In this document: piece by piece, positions 15,365-22,452 of the stretch | Layout of the letters: each line of letters starts with the position of its first letter | Numbering within the stretch: the stretch's first letter is position 1 | Assembly (NCBI GenBank): GCA_007121075.1 | Contig: SKMK01000052.1 | Coordinates: forward strand, 1-34,633 | DNA: 34,633 bases | Source: Syntrophomonadaceae bacterium | Lineage (GTDB): Bacteria > Bacillota > Dethiobacteria > DTU022 | Direction: 5' to 3' | Made by a program: the position numbers and the translations under genes | Notes under the pieces: generated by a model | What the model saw: the letters and a program-made list of their open reading frames with translations, nothing else | What the model was told of the DNA's origin: nothing | Databases searched by the model: none

Positions 15365-16450
15365 ATGCTCAACAATATAACCGGCTACATGGAAGAATAT
15401 GACCACGAAAACCTGGTTGTCTGCCAGCATAAGAGTACCGGATTAAAAGCGTTTATAGCCATCCATGATACCACCCTCGGCCCTGCAGTGGGCGGATGCC
15501 GGATGTGGCCCTATGAAAAAGAAGAAGAGGCTGTCGAAGATGCTCTGCGGTTGGGTCGGGGGATGACCTATAAGTATGCTGCGGCAGGCGTAAATTTGGG
15601 CGGGGGTAAAGCTGTAATCATGGGTGATCCCGCCAAAGATAAATCGGAAGCCCTTTTCCGGGCCCTGGGGCGATTTATCGATCGCCTCGGAGGGACTTAC
15701 TATACCGGCCTTGATGCCGGAACTGTCCTGCAGGATATGGAATATATCCGCCAGGAGACTGAATACGTGGTTACCCTGCCGGTTTATTTAGGCGGGGCCG
15801 GCCCTATTTCACCATATACGGCCCGCAGTACCATCCTGGGCATGAAAGCGTCCCTGCAGGAGCTGATCGGAGACAGCTCACTGCGGGGCAAAAAGATTGC
15901 CGTCCAGGGCGCAGGCGATGTAGGATACAACGTTATAAAATACCTGGTAGAAGAAGAAGCTTCAGAAATAACCGTAACTGACATTGATGTGCAACGGGTT
16001 AGAAAAGTAGCCGATGATTTTGGAGCAAAAACGAAAATAAAGGCTGTAGAACCGGAAAAAATATATGATACTCCCTGTGACATATTTTCCCCCTGCGCCC
16101 TGGGGGCAGTACTTAACCGGGATACAGTTGGTCGTTTAAAATGCAAAGCAGTCTCCGGTTCGGCCAACAACCAGTTAAAGGAAGACAGCGATGGTGACCT
16201 GCTTAATGAAAGGGGGATCCTTTATGCCCCCGATTTTATTGTCAATTCCGGAGGGACAATTTATGATACCGACCGAATTATGTACGGCAGCCATAACCAC
16301 GAGCGGGCTAAGAAAAACGTGGAGGCAGTTTATGATAAGATCTGCCGGATTTTTGAAATTGCCCGCCAGGAAAAAGTTATTCCCCACCGCGCTGCTGAAA
16401 TACTGGCTCGCCGGCGTATAGAAGCCTACAGTAATATCAAGATTCTCTGA
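15365..16450 (+). CDS. Glu/Leu/Phe/Val dehydrogenase family (leucine-dehydrogenase-like)
   Basis: A 361-residue NAD-dependent amino-acid dehydrogenase, close in length to leucine dehydrogenase (about 364). The glycine-rich catalytic segment NLGGGKAVIMGD carries Lys82, and VQGAGDVGYNV near residue 187 is the dinucleotide fold. I chose ATG 15365 because AAGGAG at 15350-15355 is nine bases upstream. It interconverts a hydrophobic L-amino acid and its 2-oxoacid with ammonia release. In this context it feeds, or is fed by, the 2-oxoacid:ferredoxin oxidoreductase just upstream. This gives the cluster two routes to the same 2-oxoacid, NAD-linked here and flavin-linked at 7074-10391. Confidence 0.88.
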   Translation: MLNNITGYMEEYDHENLVVCQHKSTGLKAFIAIHDTTLGPAVGGCRMWPYEKEEEAVEDALRLGRGMTYKYAAAGVNLGGGKAVIMGDPAKDKSEALFRALGRFIDRLGGTYYTGLDAGTVLQDMEYIRQETEYVVTLPVYLGGAGPISPYTARSTILGMKASLQELIGDSSLRGKKIAVQGAGDVGYNVIKYLVEEEASEITVTDIDVQRVRKVADDFGAKTKIKAVEPEKIYDTPCDIFSPCALGAVLNRDTVGRLKCKAVSGSANNQLKEDSDGDLLNERGILYAPDFIVNSGGTIYDTDRIMYGSHNHERAKKNVEAVYDKICRIFEIARQEKVIPHRAAEILARRRIEAYSNIKIL

Positions 16451-16536
16451 TCATCAGGGCACCGGTTTTCGGATATAATGTTTAGTGATCCATATTTACC
16501 TGAAAATAATTTGGTTTGAAGGAGGAGAACCCGGAA

Positions 16537-16815
16537 ATGATCAAGGTTAACGAATATTTTGAAGGCAAGCTCAAAAGTCTCGGGGCTGAGGCGGAGGGCA
16601 GGCCCTTTACAGCCGGGGTAATTGAGCCGGGGCAGTATACCATTCCAACTTCATCTGAGGAACATGTTTCAATTATCCTCGGCCGCTGCCGGGTAAAGGT
16701 TTCCGGCCGGGATTGGATTGATGTTAAAGAAGGCGATAATTTTATTGTTCCGGCTGAATCGGAGGTAAGTTTCGATGTTGAAGACCCGGTAGCCTACCTC
16801 TGTTTGTATAAATAA
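16537..16815 (+). CDS. ppnP: PpnP-like pyrimidine/purine nucleoside phosphorylase (DUF1255 cupin)
   Basis: A 92-residue single-domain cupin. The start VNEYFEGKLKSL is typical of the family, as are GVIEPGQYTIPTSSEEHVSIILG in the middle and the GDNFIVPAESEVSFDV segment near 68-83. Characterised E. coli PpnP phosphorolyses many nucleosides to base and ribose-1-phosphate. ATG 16537 has GGAGGAG at 16521-16527. It lies between the amino-acid dehydrogenase and the DUF362 gene on the same strand, with no evident functional link to either. Confidence 0.82.
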   Translation: MIKVNEYFEGKLKSLGAEAEGRPFTAGVIEPGQYTIPTSSEEHVSIILGRCRVKVSGRDWIDVKEGDNFIVPAESEVSFDVEDPVAYLCLYK

Positions 16816-16835
16816 TTTCAAAGGGGTGATCAACA

Positions 16836-18035
16836 GTGCGGGAACCAGTTGTTTCCGTTATTAAAACAGAACCTGAACCTGATGAGCAGCAGATCATCCA
16901 GGCTGTGCGTGAGGCGGTTGAACTTGCCGGTGGATTGGAAGGGCTCTTTAAGCCCGGCGATCTGGTTTTAATCAATCCCAACCTGGTTGCAGTGCCTCCG
17001 CAAAGGCGCGGCGGGGCAGTTACCTTGAAAGAAGTCTGTAAAGGGGTGGCCGTCCTGGTTGAAGAACTGGGAGGAAAACCGGTTATCGCTGAGTCTTCGG
17101 CGGCAGGAGTTGATACGGAGAAGGTTATTGAAGCCACCGGCTATCAAGATCTGCGGGATGAGGGTTATGAAGTTGTCGATTTAAAAAAGGACAAAACTGT
17201 AACCATGAAAGTACCTGCAGGTTACGTGCTGGAAGAAATTACAACCTTCGAGCTGGTCCAAAAGGCGGCGGCCATTATCAGCGTCCCGGTCATGAAAACT
17301 CATGACCAGGCCGAGGCCAGCATGAGCATAAAAAACCTCAAAGGCTTGATTCCCGATGAACTAAAAAAAGATTTCCACCGGGCCTACAGCATTTTTGAAG
17401 GGGTGCCGGCCTTGATGGCCGCCCTTAAACCCTCATTTGCCGTGGTAGACGCCATAGTAGCCCAGGAAGGCCTGGGGCCTATTTTTGGCCTGCCTGTGGG
17501 AATGAATACTATCGTTGCCGGCAGGGACCTGGTGGCGGTTGATTCGATCTCATGCCAGCTGATGGATATTGCTGAAGATGAAATGTTTATGGAAAAAAAT
17601 GCAGCCGATAAAGGACTCGGTGTTATCGATCGCAGCCGGATCAAGGTGATTGGAGAAGATGTGGCTGCCCTGAGCAGGAGATTTATGCGGGCCGTTGACC
17701 ATGTCATCATTGAAGAACCCACCTTCAACCTGCTCTTCGAAGAAGGAACCTGCACCGGGTGCAGGAATACGGTATTGAGCAGCCTGGTTGATATAAAGAA
17801 CGACAACCTCCAGGAATACTTGAAAAATAAGACAGTAATCGCCGGGCAGTGCAACTCGGTGCCGGATGATGTCGATCCCGAAGGCCTGATCCTGGTCGGA
17901 GTTTGCACCCGGGATATGAAGGCAAACGGCAAGTATGTCAAAGGTTGTCCGCCCAACAATATCTGGGTGGTCCAGGCTATAGTAGGTGAAGGCAAGGCCA
18001 AGCGGCAGTATGCCACCGAGGATATCGACGACTAA
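16836..18035 (+). CDS. DUF362 domain protein with C-terminal cysteine motifs
   Basis: A 399-residue protein of the DUF362 family, whose biochemical function is not established. Recognisable features are LINPNLVAVPP near residue 47, SVPVMKTHDQAEASMSIKNLKG near 150 and the VVDAIVAQEGLGP segment near 203. The C-terminal third has Cys residues in EGTCTGCRNTV (near 308), AGQCNS, GVCTRD and VKGCPPN, which could bind a metal or cluster. The GTG start follows AGGGGTGA. It lies 20 bases after the PpnP-like gene and about 195 bases before the AbfD-like gene. Confidence 0.75.
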   Translation: MREPVVSVIKTEPEPDEQQIIQAVREAVELAGGLEGLFKPGDLVLINPNLVAVPPQRRGGAVTLKEVCKGVAVLVEELGGKPVIAESSAAGVDTEKVIEATGYQDLRDEGYEVVDLKKDKTVTMKVPAGYVLEEITTFELVQKAAAIISVPVMKTHDQAEASMSIKNLKGLIPDELKKDFHRAYSIFEGVPALMAALKPSFAVVDAIVAQEGLGPIFGLPVGMNTIVAGRDLVAVDSISCQLMDIAEDEMFMEKNAADKGLGVIDRSRIKVIGEDVAALSRRFMRAVDHVIIEEPTFNLLFEEGTCTGCRNTVLSSLVDIKNDNLQEYLKNKTVIAGQCNSVPDDVDPEGLILVGVCTRDMKANGKYVKGCPPNNIWVVQAIVGEGKAKRQYATEDIDD

Positions 18036-18230
18036 AAGCGGTGAAATTGGATCAAGGTTTACCGGCTGAGTTCCCTTCTATTCAGAGTAATACAGGGAGG
18101 GGGGAATTCGGGGCCTTAAAAAGAATACGGTGAGCCACCTTAATTGTTGTTAAACCCTGCAAGTTTGGCCGGGCAGTGTGAGCAATCACTTTTGCGCGAC
18201 ACACCCCGCCCCAGTAAACAAGGAGTGGTT

Positions 18231-19676
18231 ATGATGAGAACCGATTTGGAATACATCGACAGTCTGCGTAGATTGAATACCGTGATCTATGCTTCCGGTG
18301 AAAAACTGGATAATTTCGCAGATCATCCCCTGATCCGCCCTCATATCAACGCGGCGGCCATGACCTATAAAATGGCCCATGATCCCGAATTCGAGGACCT
18401 GCTGACCGTAAAATCACACCTGACCGGGAGAAAGATAAACCGCTTTACCCATATACACCAGGGCCCTGAAGACCTGGTGAAAAAGGTAAAAATGCTGCGG
18501 GCCATATCCCAGCAAACAGGTTCCTGCTACCAGCGCTGTGTCGGTTTTGACGGCATTAATGCCCTTTACAGCACCACCTACGATATAGACCAGCAGTACG
18601 GGTCTGATTACCACCGGCGTATGAAAAACTATGTTGAACATCTGCAGGAAACTGACAATATGGTGGTCGGGGCGATGACCGATCCGAAGGGCGACCGGGG
18701 CTTGAAGCCCGGCCAGCAGGATGATCCGGATATGTACGTGCATGTCATCGAGAAAAATGACGAAGGTATTGTGATCCGGGGCGCCAAAACCCACCAAACC
18801 GGTGCCGTCAATTCCCACGAGATACTGATCATGCCCACGGTGGCCCTGACTGAAGAGGACAAAAATTATGCTTTAGCCTGCGCCGTCCCCATCGATGCCC
18901 CGGGTGTGCTCCACATTTTTGGCCGCCAGGTTAACGACAGTCGCAAATTTGATCAAATAGACCAGGGTAACGCCTGCTTCGGGGTTGTTGGTGGAGAGGC
19001 GTTGACCATTTTAGAAGATGTCTTTGTCCCCTGGGAAAGGGTCTTCATGTGCGGTGAATATGATTTTGCCGGGACCCTGGTAGAGCGGTTTGCCTGCTAT
19101 CACCGGCAGAATTATGGTGGCTGCAAGGGTGGGGTCAGCGACGTGATCGTCGGGGCTTCAACCGCCATTGCTAAAATGAACGGGGTGGAACGGGCTTCCC
19201 ACATCAAGGACAAGATCGTGGAAATGATCCATTTAACCGAAACCGTTTACTGCTGTTCGATTGCCTGCTCCTCGCAGGGCCGGTCTACCCCGAGCGGAGC
19301 ATACGGAGTGGATCCACTGCTGGCCAACGTAGGCAAACTCAACATTACTCGCTTCATTTATGAAATATGCCGCATCAGCCATGATATTGCCGGTGGCTTG
19401 CTGGCCACCCTGCCGTCTGAAAAAGACTTTAAACACCCGGAAATAGGCCCTTACATGGAAAAATATATTAAAGGAGTTTCCGGAACCCCTTCAGAAGAGC
19501 GCTACCGCATCCTGAGGCTGCTTGAAAATATGACTGCGGGCACGGCCCTGGTGGAAAGCATGCACGGAGCCGGCTCGCCGCAGGCCCAGCGGGTGATGAT
19601 CCTGCGCCAGGGCAACCTGGCCCATAAAGAAAAACTGGCCCGGAAGATGGCCGGAATTGAAAGCGAATCGGATTAA
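18231..19676 (+). CDS. abfD: 4-hydroxybutyryl-CoA dehydratase / vinylacetyl-CoA isomerase-like (AbfD family)
   Basis: A 481-residue flavin and iron-sulfur protein of the 4-hydroxyphenylacetate-3-hydroxylase superfamily. Unlike the oxygenases, it has the full 4Fe-4S ligand set of clostridial 4-hydroxybutyryl-CoA dehydratase: Cys99 and Cys103 (CYQRC), His291 and Cys298 (YHRQNYGGC). The known enzyme has Cys99, Cys103, His292 and Cys299. The flavin-site stretch AMTDPKGDRGL (148-158) and MHGAGSPQAQR near the C-terminus are also kept. It would dehydrate 4-hydroxybutyryl-CoA to crotonyl-CoA, part of 4-aminobutyrate fermentation. AAGGAGTG at 18220-18227 supports ATG 18231. No 4-hydroxybutyrate dehydrogenase or CoA-transferase is nearby, so the actual substrate is open. 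Confidence 0.85.
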   Translation: MMRTDLEYIDSLRRLNTVIYASGEKLDNFADHPLIRPHINAAAMTYKMAHDPEFEDLLTVKSHLTGRKINRFTHIHQGPEDLVKKVKMLRAISQQTGSCYQRCVGFDGINALYSTTYDIDQQYGSDYHRRMKNYVEHLQETDNMVVGAMTDPKGDRGLKPGQQDDPDMYVHVIEKNDEGIVIRGAKTHQTGAVNSHEILIMPTVALTEEDKNYALACAVPIDAPGVLHIFGRQVNDSRKFDQIDQGNACFGVVGGEALTILEDVFVPWERVFMCGEYDFAGTLVERFACYHRQNYGGCKGGVSDVIVGASTAIAKMNGVERASHIKDKIVEMIHLTETVYCCSIACSSQGRSTPSGAYGVDPLLANVGKLNITRFIYEICRISHDIAGGLLATLPSEKDFKHPEIGPYMEKYIKGVSGTPSEERYRILRLLENMTAGTALVESMHGAGSPQAQRVMILRQGNLAHKEKLARKMAGIESESD

Positions 19677-19721
19677 AACCCGGACATATCTAACTCCGGG
19701 CTTAACGGATAAACATTGGCT

Positions 19722-20030
19722 ATGACCTCTTTAATCAAAGTGGGTTTGAAGTTTTGCGGCAGCTGCAACCCCCACATCCAGGTGGGGCAAATTTACCGCG
19801 AAATCAAAGAAAAAGCCCTGCGTGCAGGACTGGATCTCAGGTTCCGGCCCTGGGACGAGCCCGGCTGCGATCTGCTGCTGGTTATCAGCGGTTGCCCGGC
19901 TGACTGTGCTGAGCGGCCCGTACATACAATTAGGGAAGTGATTGTGGCGGGTGAAACCCTCAACCGCAAACCCTGCAGCAGGGAGCGCCTGGCGAAAGAA
20001 ACTCTCACAAGCATAGAAAGTAAGCTGTAA
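19722..20030 (+). CDS. small protein with CGSC and CPADC motifs, unknown function
   Basis: A soluble protein of about 102 residues that I do not recognise with confidence. It opens with VGLKFCGSCNPHI and has SGCPADCAERP near the middle. This layout is seen in small thioredoxin-like or CGGC-type proteins of anaerobes whose role is unknown. The paired CxxC and CPxxC motifs could bind a metal, a cluster or exchange disulfides. The start is ATG 19722 or TTG 19716; neither has a strong ribosome site. It follows the AbfD-like gene by 45 bases and may be co-transcribed with it. Confidence 0.65.
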   Translation: MTSLIKVGLKFCGSCNPHIQVGQIYREIKEKALRAGLDLRFRPWDEPGCDLLLVISGCPADCAERPVHTIREVIVAGETLNRKPCSRERLAKETLTSIESKL

Positions 20031-20088
20031 ACTTTTTCCTCTTCAAGGGACTAAAAGCGCTTGATCTCAAAAATATAAAGTTAACCGG

Positions 20089-21087
20089 CTAAATCCTGGG
20101 GTCTAAAAAGTGGGTGGTATAGCGAAGGGTTTCGGTCGGGCAAATATCGGCGCAGTGCCCGCAGCCCACGCAGCGCAGATCTTTAACCGGGGCTTTCTTC
20201 AGGGCCTCTTTTTTGATGGCGATGGCCAGAGGGCAGGCCCGGTTGCATTTACCGCACTCGATGCATTCAGATCGGGTAGTTGATATTCTCTGGCCGGCCG
20301 CTTTGCTCAAGAAGGCCAGGACTGTACCCAACGGGCAGTAATAACAGTATCCCCGGCCGGTGAAAACCACCCACATGAACATGGCCGCCAGCAGTTCCCC
20401 GCCCAGGTATTTATAAACCTCGAGTTCACTAAACAGGTTAGCGCTTTTTCCGGGTATCGCACCCCCCAGGTGTAAGAGCCAGTAGGTGGTGAAAAATAAA
20501 GCTATTTCAAAAAACAGCCACCTCAAAAATGAGAATACTTTCAAAGTGGGTTTGCCTGCCTGCTTTTTTCCCCCGGTAAGTGGAAAGGCCGGGGCAAAGA
20601 CTTCCGAGGCAAACCCGTTAAACAGGCACAGGGTCGAGCACTGCCACCTTCTGCCCATGAGCAGGGTCCCGATCAGGACAGCAAGGGTGATCAGGGCATA
20701 AACGATCAGGCTGGCCGTGATGCCGGCCATGCCGAGGGTGGGAAAGCGGTCGGCGAAAAATGAGCTGCCGGGGTCAAGCAGCTGCAGAGGGGTAGTGTTC
20801 CAGGGCAGGGACATGGAAAAAAGATAAAGCTCGCTGTTGCCCAGGACAATCGGCCCCAGGATATGGATCAATAAAGCGTAGACAATAAAACCGGTCAGGT
20901 TTCGTTTCCGCAAAGTGGTTTTTGAAGAACCGGCCACGAGGCGCAGGGTGAGGATGCTGCCGGCGATAATAAAGATAAACTTGATCCAGTTTTCGTAAAA
21001 ATGCCAGAACCAGTTGATTAGTTCGGCAACTGCCGGGGAAGCCTGCCCGGCATAGCCGAAATTGAGGCCGGCTATGCCTAGGGCCAT
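20089..21087 (-). CDS. NapH/RnfB-type membrane protein with two 4Fe-4S ferredoxin motifs
   Basis: A protein of at least 332 residues with about six membrane helices followed by a cytoplasmic ferredoxin domain. The motifs are CIECGKCNRACP (about 269-280) and CVGCGHCADICP (about 302-313), plus RGYCYYCPLGT near 240 and QCSTLCLFNGF near 155. These are typical of NapH/NosR/CcoG-like electron-transfer proteins. The true start is unclear: ATG 21087 has no ribosome site and would cut the first membrane helix, which continues upstream in frame (LLKAILASYII). A non-ATG start upstream, near the end of the TspO-like gene, is likely. It is the last gene of a minus-strand run that begins at 23946. Confidence 0.78.
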   Translation of the reverse strand: MALGIAGLNFGYAGQASPAVAELINWFWHFYENWIKFIFIIAGSILTLRLVAGSSKTTLRKRNLTGFIVYALLIHILGPIVLGNSELYLFSMSLPWNTTPLQLLDPGSSFFADRFPTLGMAGITASLIVYALITLAVLIGTLLMGRRWQCSTLCLFNGFASEVFAPAFPLTGGKKQAGKPTLKVFSFLRWLFFEIALFFTTYWLLHLGGAIPGKSANLFSELEVYKYLGGELLAAMFMWVVFTGRGYCYYCPLGTVLAFLSKAAGQRISTTRSECIECGKCNRACPLAIAIKKEALKKAPVKDLRCVGCGHCADICPTETLRYTTHFLDPRI

Positions 21088-21164
21088 GATAATATATGAA
21101 GCCAGGATCGCCTTCAGCAGCTTTATTTCTGTAGAATGATTGATATTTCTGCCGCCTTCTTGAT

Positions 21165-21962
21165 TTAAACTGTTTTCTTCAAACCGGGATAAAACAGAAG
21201 CACTTTGGCTATAACCAGCAATATGATGCCGATAATAGCCGTAGTGATGACCGCCGGGTACTGGCCGACAAATTCGGCCGGGGAAATATGTTTGATCAGG
21301 ATGCCGGCGTATGCCCAGACGATGACCAGGCCGTAGGCGATATCCATATCGCGCCTCATCCTGGCGATGCCGATTGCCGCGCCTACCAGCAGGATGAGTA
21401 CCATCCAGAACTGATCGGGGAGGCCGAAACCGCCCCAGCCGATGCTGACCAGGAAAGTGGTCACGTTGGCGATGGTGGCCACAGAAATCCAGCCGAAATA
21501 GATACTGAATGGCAGCCTGATGAAGGTTTTTTCTTTGAAGGAAAACTCTTCTTCACTCAAGCGGGTGGCAATCTGGATCAGGCAGATCAGCACCACGATC
21601 ATTAAAAGCAGGGACAGCCAGATCACGAAATTATGCCAGGCAAAGATCCACAAAGCGTTGGCAACCGATGAAATGGCAAAATAGATGCCGATCTTTTGAA
21701 ACAGGTCGCCCCTCGACGCGCCGCGGTCTGCCTGGAAGAAACCGAACTGGTACAGGATATAACCGGCTAAAAGCAGGTAGATCAGGCCCCAGATACTGAA
21801 GGTGATTGATGCCGGGGCAAACAGATCTGGATATGCGTCGGAGACCTGTCCGGTTGTCACTCCATTAATGGGGATTGCATTGGCCAGGGCGTTGACAATG
21901 ACCATGATCAGGTAGGTGGCCGCTACTACAATTTTAATAATAAATCCCCTGTTTTTATCCAT
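21165..21962 (-). CDS. TspO/MBR-related tryptophan-rich membrane protein
   Basis: A 265-residue integral membrane protein with about eight hydrophobic segments. FAPASITFSIWGLIYLLL near residue 49 and the Trp-rich middle (NALWIFAWHNF) match the long bacterial form of the TspO/MBR family. The ligand and role are unknown. ATG 21962 has a good GGGAGG site seven bases upstream. The nearest upstream gene on this strand is the CsoR/CstR-type regulator, separated by a strong hairpin at 22091-22125, so the TspO-like gene may have its own promoter. Confidence 0.75.
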   Translation of the reverse strand: MDKNRGFIIKIVVAATYLIMVIVNALANAIPINGVTTGQVSDAYPDLFAPASITFSIWGLIYLLLAGYILYQFGFFQADRGASRGDLFQKIGIYFAISSVANALWIFAWHNFVIWLSLLLMIVVLICLIQIATRLSEEEFSFKEKTFIRLPFSIYFGWISVATIANVTTFLVSIGWGGFGLPDQFWMVLILLVGAAIGIARMRRDMDIAYGLVIVWAYAGILIKHISPAEFVGQYPAVITTAIIGIILLVIAKVLLFYPGLKKTV

Positions 21963-22090
21963 ATTTGTACCCTCCCTTAAAATAAAATTGATTACTATAA
22001 TTAATCATATTTTGAATATAGTTGCAAAAACACTTAACTATTTCATCATTTTCAATATAACGGGCATTGCAATAACTATACAGTTGTCTT

Positions 22091-22125
22091 AGCGGGCAGG
22101 CGGAATTTAGCTCCGCCTGCCCGCT
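22091..22125 (-). terminator. strong 14-bp hairpin between the CstR-like and TspO-like genes
   Basis: AGCGGGCAGGCGGA (22091-22104) pairs perfectly with TCCGCCTGCCCGCT (22112-22125) around a 7-base loop. No U tract follows on either strand, so it could be a processing or attenuation element rather than a classic terminator. Confidence 0.55.
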
Positions 22126-22161
22126 GCGGCAATTGTTGCTTTAAAATCCTGGATGAGGTTT

Positions 22162-22440
22162 TTACATCCTGGTGTTAAGCAGCAGGGAGATAAAACGGTC
22201 CACGGCTTCCTGCTGGTTCTCGCCTTTTTGCTGCGATTCGGAGAGGCATTCCATAAAGAAGTTGGCCACGATCAGCTTGGTTGCCCCTTCAAGCGCTGAG
22301 TGGGTGGCGCTGAGCTGGGTGACTATGTCTTCACATTCCTCTCCGCCTTCAATCATCCGGCGCACGGCCCGGATCTGCCCCTCCAGCCTCGAAAGGCGGT
22401 TGACAACCTTTTTTTTGGCTTCTTCATTGTTGGTTCCCAT
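22162..22440 (-). CDS. CsoR/FrmR/CstR-family repressor, CstR-like by its ligand residues
   Basis: A 92-residue all-helical repressor of the DUF156 family. The conserved start VVNRLSRLEGQIRAVRRMI and Cys36 and Cys65 are present. The copper-binding CsoR type needs a His at position 61 between them; here residue 61 is Phe. A two-Cys set with 29-residue spacing and no His is the pattern of CstR, which senses persulfides and sulfide-derived sulfur. It starts 12 bases after the fusion reductase gene and is probably co-transcribed with it. An ATACCCC-A-GGGGGTAT site upstream of that gene is the likely operator. Sulfur sensing is inferred, not shown. Confidence 0.85.
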   Translation of the reverse strand: MGTNNEEAKKKVVNRLSRLEGQIRAVRRMIEGGEECEDIVTQLSATHSALEGATKLIVANFFMECLSESQQKGENQQEAVDRFISLLLNTRM

Positions 22441-22452
22441 TTAGGCACGCTC

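Noticed and set aside
18231-19676. Annotation as oxygen-dependent 4-hydroxyphenylacetate 3-monooxygenase (HpaB).
   Set aside because: The 4Fe-4S ligand residues specific to 4-hydroxybutyryl-CoA dehydratase are all present, and no flavin reductase partner (HpaC) is nearby.
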